64,000 nt of DNA, taken from NCBI RefSeq assembly GCF_024733555.1, contig NZ_JANIOF010000001.1, forward strand, positions 744,001-808,000, in the 5' to 3' direction. Source of the DNA: Paenibacillus sp. SC116. Its GTDB lineage: Bacteria; Bacillota; Bacilli; Paenibacillales; Paenibacillaceae. The notes beneath the pieces are model-generated. The model did no database searches. It saw nothing but the letters and a program-made list of their open reading frames with translations, and had not been told where the DNA came from. The position numbers and the translations under genes are program-made. Positions 62,343-64,000 of this stretch are shown here, in pieces. Within the stretch, counting starts at the first letter, position 1. The number at the start of each line of letters is the position of its first letter.

Positions 62343-62612
62343 TTACATAAAATCATGTGTGCGATAAAACGTTGGCGTATGTATGCCATTATTACGATAT
62401 GTACGAGCTAAGTACGCCCACCCGTCAATTTTCTCATTGCTCGTATATGGATTGCTGTAGCATTTCAATACAATCGGGCCATTTTGCACCGTGTTAACGA
62501 TCGCAACATATCGATACTCATCTTCCCAACTGTTATCGATAATCCGAAATGATTCAATCATGTCTTCATAATAGAACTGCAACAGATACTCCAATTGCTT
62601 TTCAGTAATCAT
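62343..62612 (-). pseudogene. N-terminal fragment of a phosphotransferase-like protein
   Basis: An 89-residue frame, MITEKQLEYLLQFYYEDMIE to YRTHDFM. The segment IVLKCYSNPYTSNEKIDGWAYLARTYRNNGIHTP resembles the start of an APH-like kinase family, which normally continues for about 200 more residues with the catalytic loop. Here a stop is followed at once by a terminator. The ATG at 62612 has GGGAGG nine bases upstream. It is probably a 3'-truncated gene; a stand-alone small protein is the alternative. Confidence 0.55.
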
Positions 62613-62651
62613 CCTATCTTTCCTCCCACACTCGAACGATACCAAAATGTT

Positions 62652-63182
62652 TTAGCCCTGAGAAGTATGATTATGATAAAGATAGGAGGGATGCTGTAAA
62701 CCCGTTGGCGGATAATACTCATCATGTGTATATGTAAACCCGAGCTTTTGTAATAATTTTTTGGAGTCTTTATTCTCAGGATTATGTCCCGCAAATAAAT
62801 CGACGGCTTTTATTTCATTAAATGCATATGCAATCGTTGCTTCTGCTGCCTCACCGGCATAGCCTTTTCCCCACTGTGTACGCTTCAGATGGAACCCTAG
62901 TTCATATATACCTTTATCTAGCTGATAAGGCTGTAACCCACAACACCCAACAAATTCACCTGTTTCCAGCTCGAATAATGGCCAATATTGAACGTCATAC
63001 AGCTGCTCCTGCCTAATTTCTTTCCTTAATCGCTCCTGCACTTGCAATTCTGTAAACACTCCGGTGGCTGAGATATGGATTGTTACTTCCGGATCTCCCC
63101 ATAAAGATGCAGCCAATTTACCATCCTCTTCTGTCCAGCGAGAAAAACCGAGTCGTTCTGTTTGAAGAAAATATGTTCTCAT
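62652..63182 (-). CDS. GNAT acetyltransferase, RimJ/RimL-like
   Basis: A 176-residue transferase that opens FLQTERLGFSRWTEEDGKLAASLWGDPEVT, as RimJ-type proteins do. Motif A is LGFHLKRTQWGKGYAGEAAEA, then DLFAGHNPENKDSKKLLQKLGF. AAGGAAGG lies seven bases before the ATG. It is followed 39 bases later by the phosphotransferase-like fragment on the same strand. Substrate unknown. Confidence 0.9.
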   Translation of the reverse strand: MRTYFLQTERLGFSRWTEEDGKLAASLWGDPEVTIHISATGVFTELQVQERLRKEIRQEQLYDVQYWPLFELETGEFVGCCGLQPYQLDKGIYELGFHLKRTQWGKGYAGEAAEATIAYAFNEIKAVDLFAGHNPENKDSKKLLQKLGFTYTHDEYYPPTGLQHPSYLYHNHTSQG

Positions 63183-63242
63183 CGTAGTATCCTTCCTTCA
63201 CCTATGAGTAAGTTACATATGATGCTATTTTACACCAAACAA

Positions 63243-63276
63243 AGAAAAAACACCCACAATCAATGATTGGGGTGCT
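63243..63276 (-). terminator. Terminator of the mod operon
   Basis: On the minus strand CACCCCAAT pairs with ATTGTGGGTG around a short loop (63251-63274), followed by six T. Confidence 0.65.
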
Positions 63277-63297
63277 CGATCTATCATTTAAATAATC

Positions 63298-63972
63298 TTA
63301 TTGCGGTTTACGTCTAGCTATCAACAGCATTAGAAAGGATATAACAATCATGGAGCAGGTCCATGCCCAAGCCAGAGCCATATTTCCTGAGTCTACCGCG
63401 ACATAAATGGCAGTCGGTATCGTTTGAGTTTTGCCTGGTATATTACCAGCAATCATCAATGTTGCACCAAACTCGCCAAGGCTCCTAGCAAATCCAAGTA
63501 TGCACGAGGTTATAAAGGATGAAAAAACTAACGGAAAGCTAATATAACGAAATACTTGCCACTCGTTCGCCCCAATTGACCGTCCAGCATCCTCTAAATC
63601 TCGATCAATAGAAGTAAGAGCTACTTTCATTGTTTGATACACTAGCGGAAATGCAACCACAATAGATGCTACAACAGCTGCCCACCAAGTGAACAGGATC
63701 GGTTCTGTAAATACTGACTCTATGTATCGTCCTAACCAACTCTTTCTCCCCAATACGACTAAGAGGAGAAAACCAACTACAGTCGGAGGCAGCACAAGCG
63801 GAAGCATAAACGCAGTCTCCAGCAGCAGCTTGCCGCGAAATGTCTTACGTGACATCCACCATGCCACGCTTACCCCTAGCATGACTGCTACAATACTAGA
63901 AATAAGAGCTACTTGCAAAGAAAGTCGGATTGGCGCCCAGAATGCGGGCCAATTGATGTCTGTCATCATCAT
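63298..63972 (-). CDS. modB: Molybdate ABC transporter permease ModB
   Basis: A 224-residue permease with five or six membrane segments. Hallmarks are WPAFWAPIRLSLQVALISS, LLETAFMLPLVLPPTVVGFLLLVVLG, the EAA loop DRDLEDAGRSIGANEWQVFRYISFPL, and FARSLGEFGATLMIAGNIPGKTQTIPTAIY, which is diagnostic of ModB. It imports molybdate with ModA and an ATPase. Its ATG overlaps the preceding modA stop (ATGA), and no ribosome site of its own is seen. Confidence 0.93.
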   Translation of the reverse strand: MMMTDINWPAFWAPIRLSLQVALISSIVAVMLGVSVAWWMSRKTFRGKLLLETAFMLPLVLPPTVVGFLLLVVLGRKSWLGRYIESVFTEPILFTWWAAVVASIVVAFPLVYQTMKVALTSIDRDLEDAGRSIGANEWQVFRYISFPLVFSSFITSCILGFARSLGEFGATLMIAGNIPGKTQTIPTAIYVAVDSGNMALAWAWTCSMIVISFLMLLIARRKPQ

Positions 63973-64000
63973 TTAGGAATCGAAAATCCGTACTTCACGA
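63969..64000 (-). CDS. modA: 3' end of modA, molybdate-binding protein (partial)
   Basis: The last bases of the window, read on the minus strand, give VKYGFSIPK and a stop whose bases overlap the modB ATG. The ending (KKYGF-like) and position fit the C-terminus of ModA. The rest lies outside the window. Confidence 0.6.
   Translation of the reverse strand, partial: VKYGFSIPK

Overview
The window looks like a chromosomal accessory region of a Bacillales bacterium, most probably Paenibacillus or a close relative. This is inferred from gene content: low-to-moderate GC, AGGAGG-type ribosome binding sites, a bacillithiol deacetylase pair (bshB2-yojF), an S-layer-homology glycoside hydrolase, DUF11 repeat proteins, CUT1 sugar ABC genes without their own ATPase, and many GNAT acetyltransferases. 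No rRNA, tRNA, CRISPR array, transposase or integrase was seen.

Layout. 0-5 kb: a two-component system, a small unknown gene, a VOC protein, and a secreted amidohydrolase behind a cluster of GTCAT palindromes. 5-9 kb: a PCYCGC lipoprotein, a DUF1877 protein, a multicopper oxidase with a Met/His-rich insert, and a CAP-domain protein. 9-16 kb: an SDR, a shortened DUF6141-like protein, and a 1645-residue protein with ten DUF11 repeats. 16-30 kb: small regulators, GNATs, hydrolases and unknown genes, a sigma/anti-sigma pair, and two broken genes. 30.9-38.8 kb: five consecutive genes on the minus strand. All carry DUF11 modules and all end in the same roughly 85-residue Cys-bounded helical module; one adds a ricin-type lectin. 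39-47.5 kb: an SLH-GH18 protein, an MFS pump, a TetR-Hfq paralogue operon, a MarR-GNAT operon, a leader peptide and attenuator in front of a GNAT-Rid fusion, and azlCD with a divergent XRE-cupin regulator. 47.6-54 kb: a sugar ABC operon with an HlyD-like adaptor, beside a second two-component system. 54-64 kb: alpha/beta hydrolases, a Crp/Fnr regulator next to a CsoR/CstR-type box, a DMT transporter with an SbnA-like PLP enzyme, bshB2-yojF, gene fragments, and modB with the last codons of modA.

How parts work together. Many cassettes pair a regulator with its likely target: LysR with an MDR oxidoreductase, TetR with a membrane protein and GNAT, XRE-cupin with azlCD, MarR with a GNAT, TetR with an Hfq paralogue and perhaps the MFS pump. 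Palindromes lie in several of these intergenic regions. The strongest candidates for new biology are the five-gene DUF11/Cys-helix cluster and the ribosome-sensing attenuator in front of the GNAT-Rid fusion. All family calls come from reading the sequence; no database search was run.
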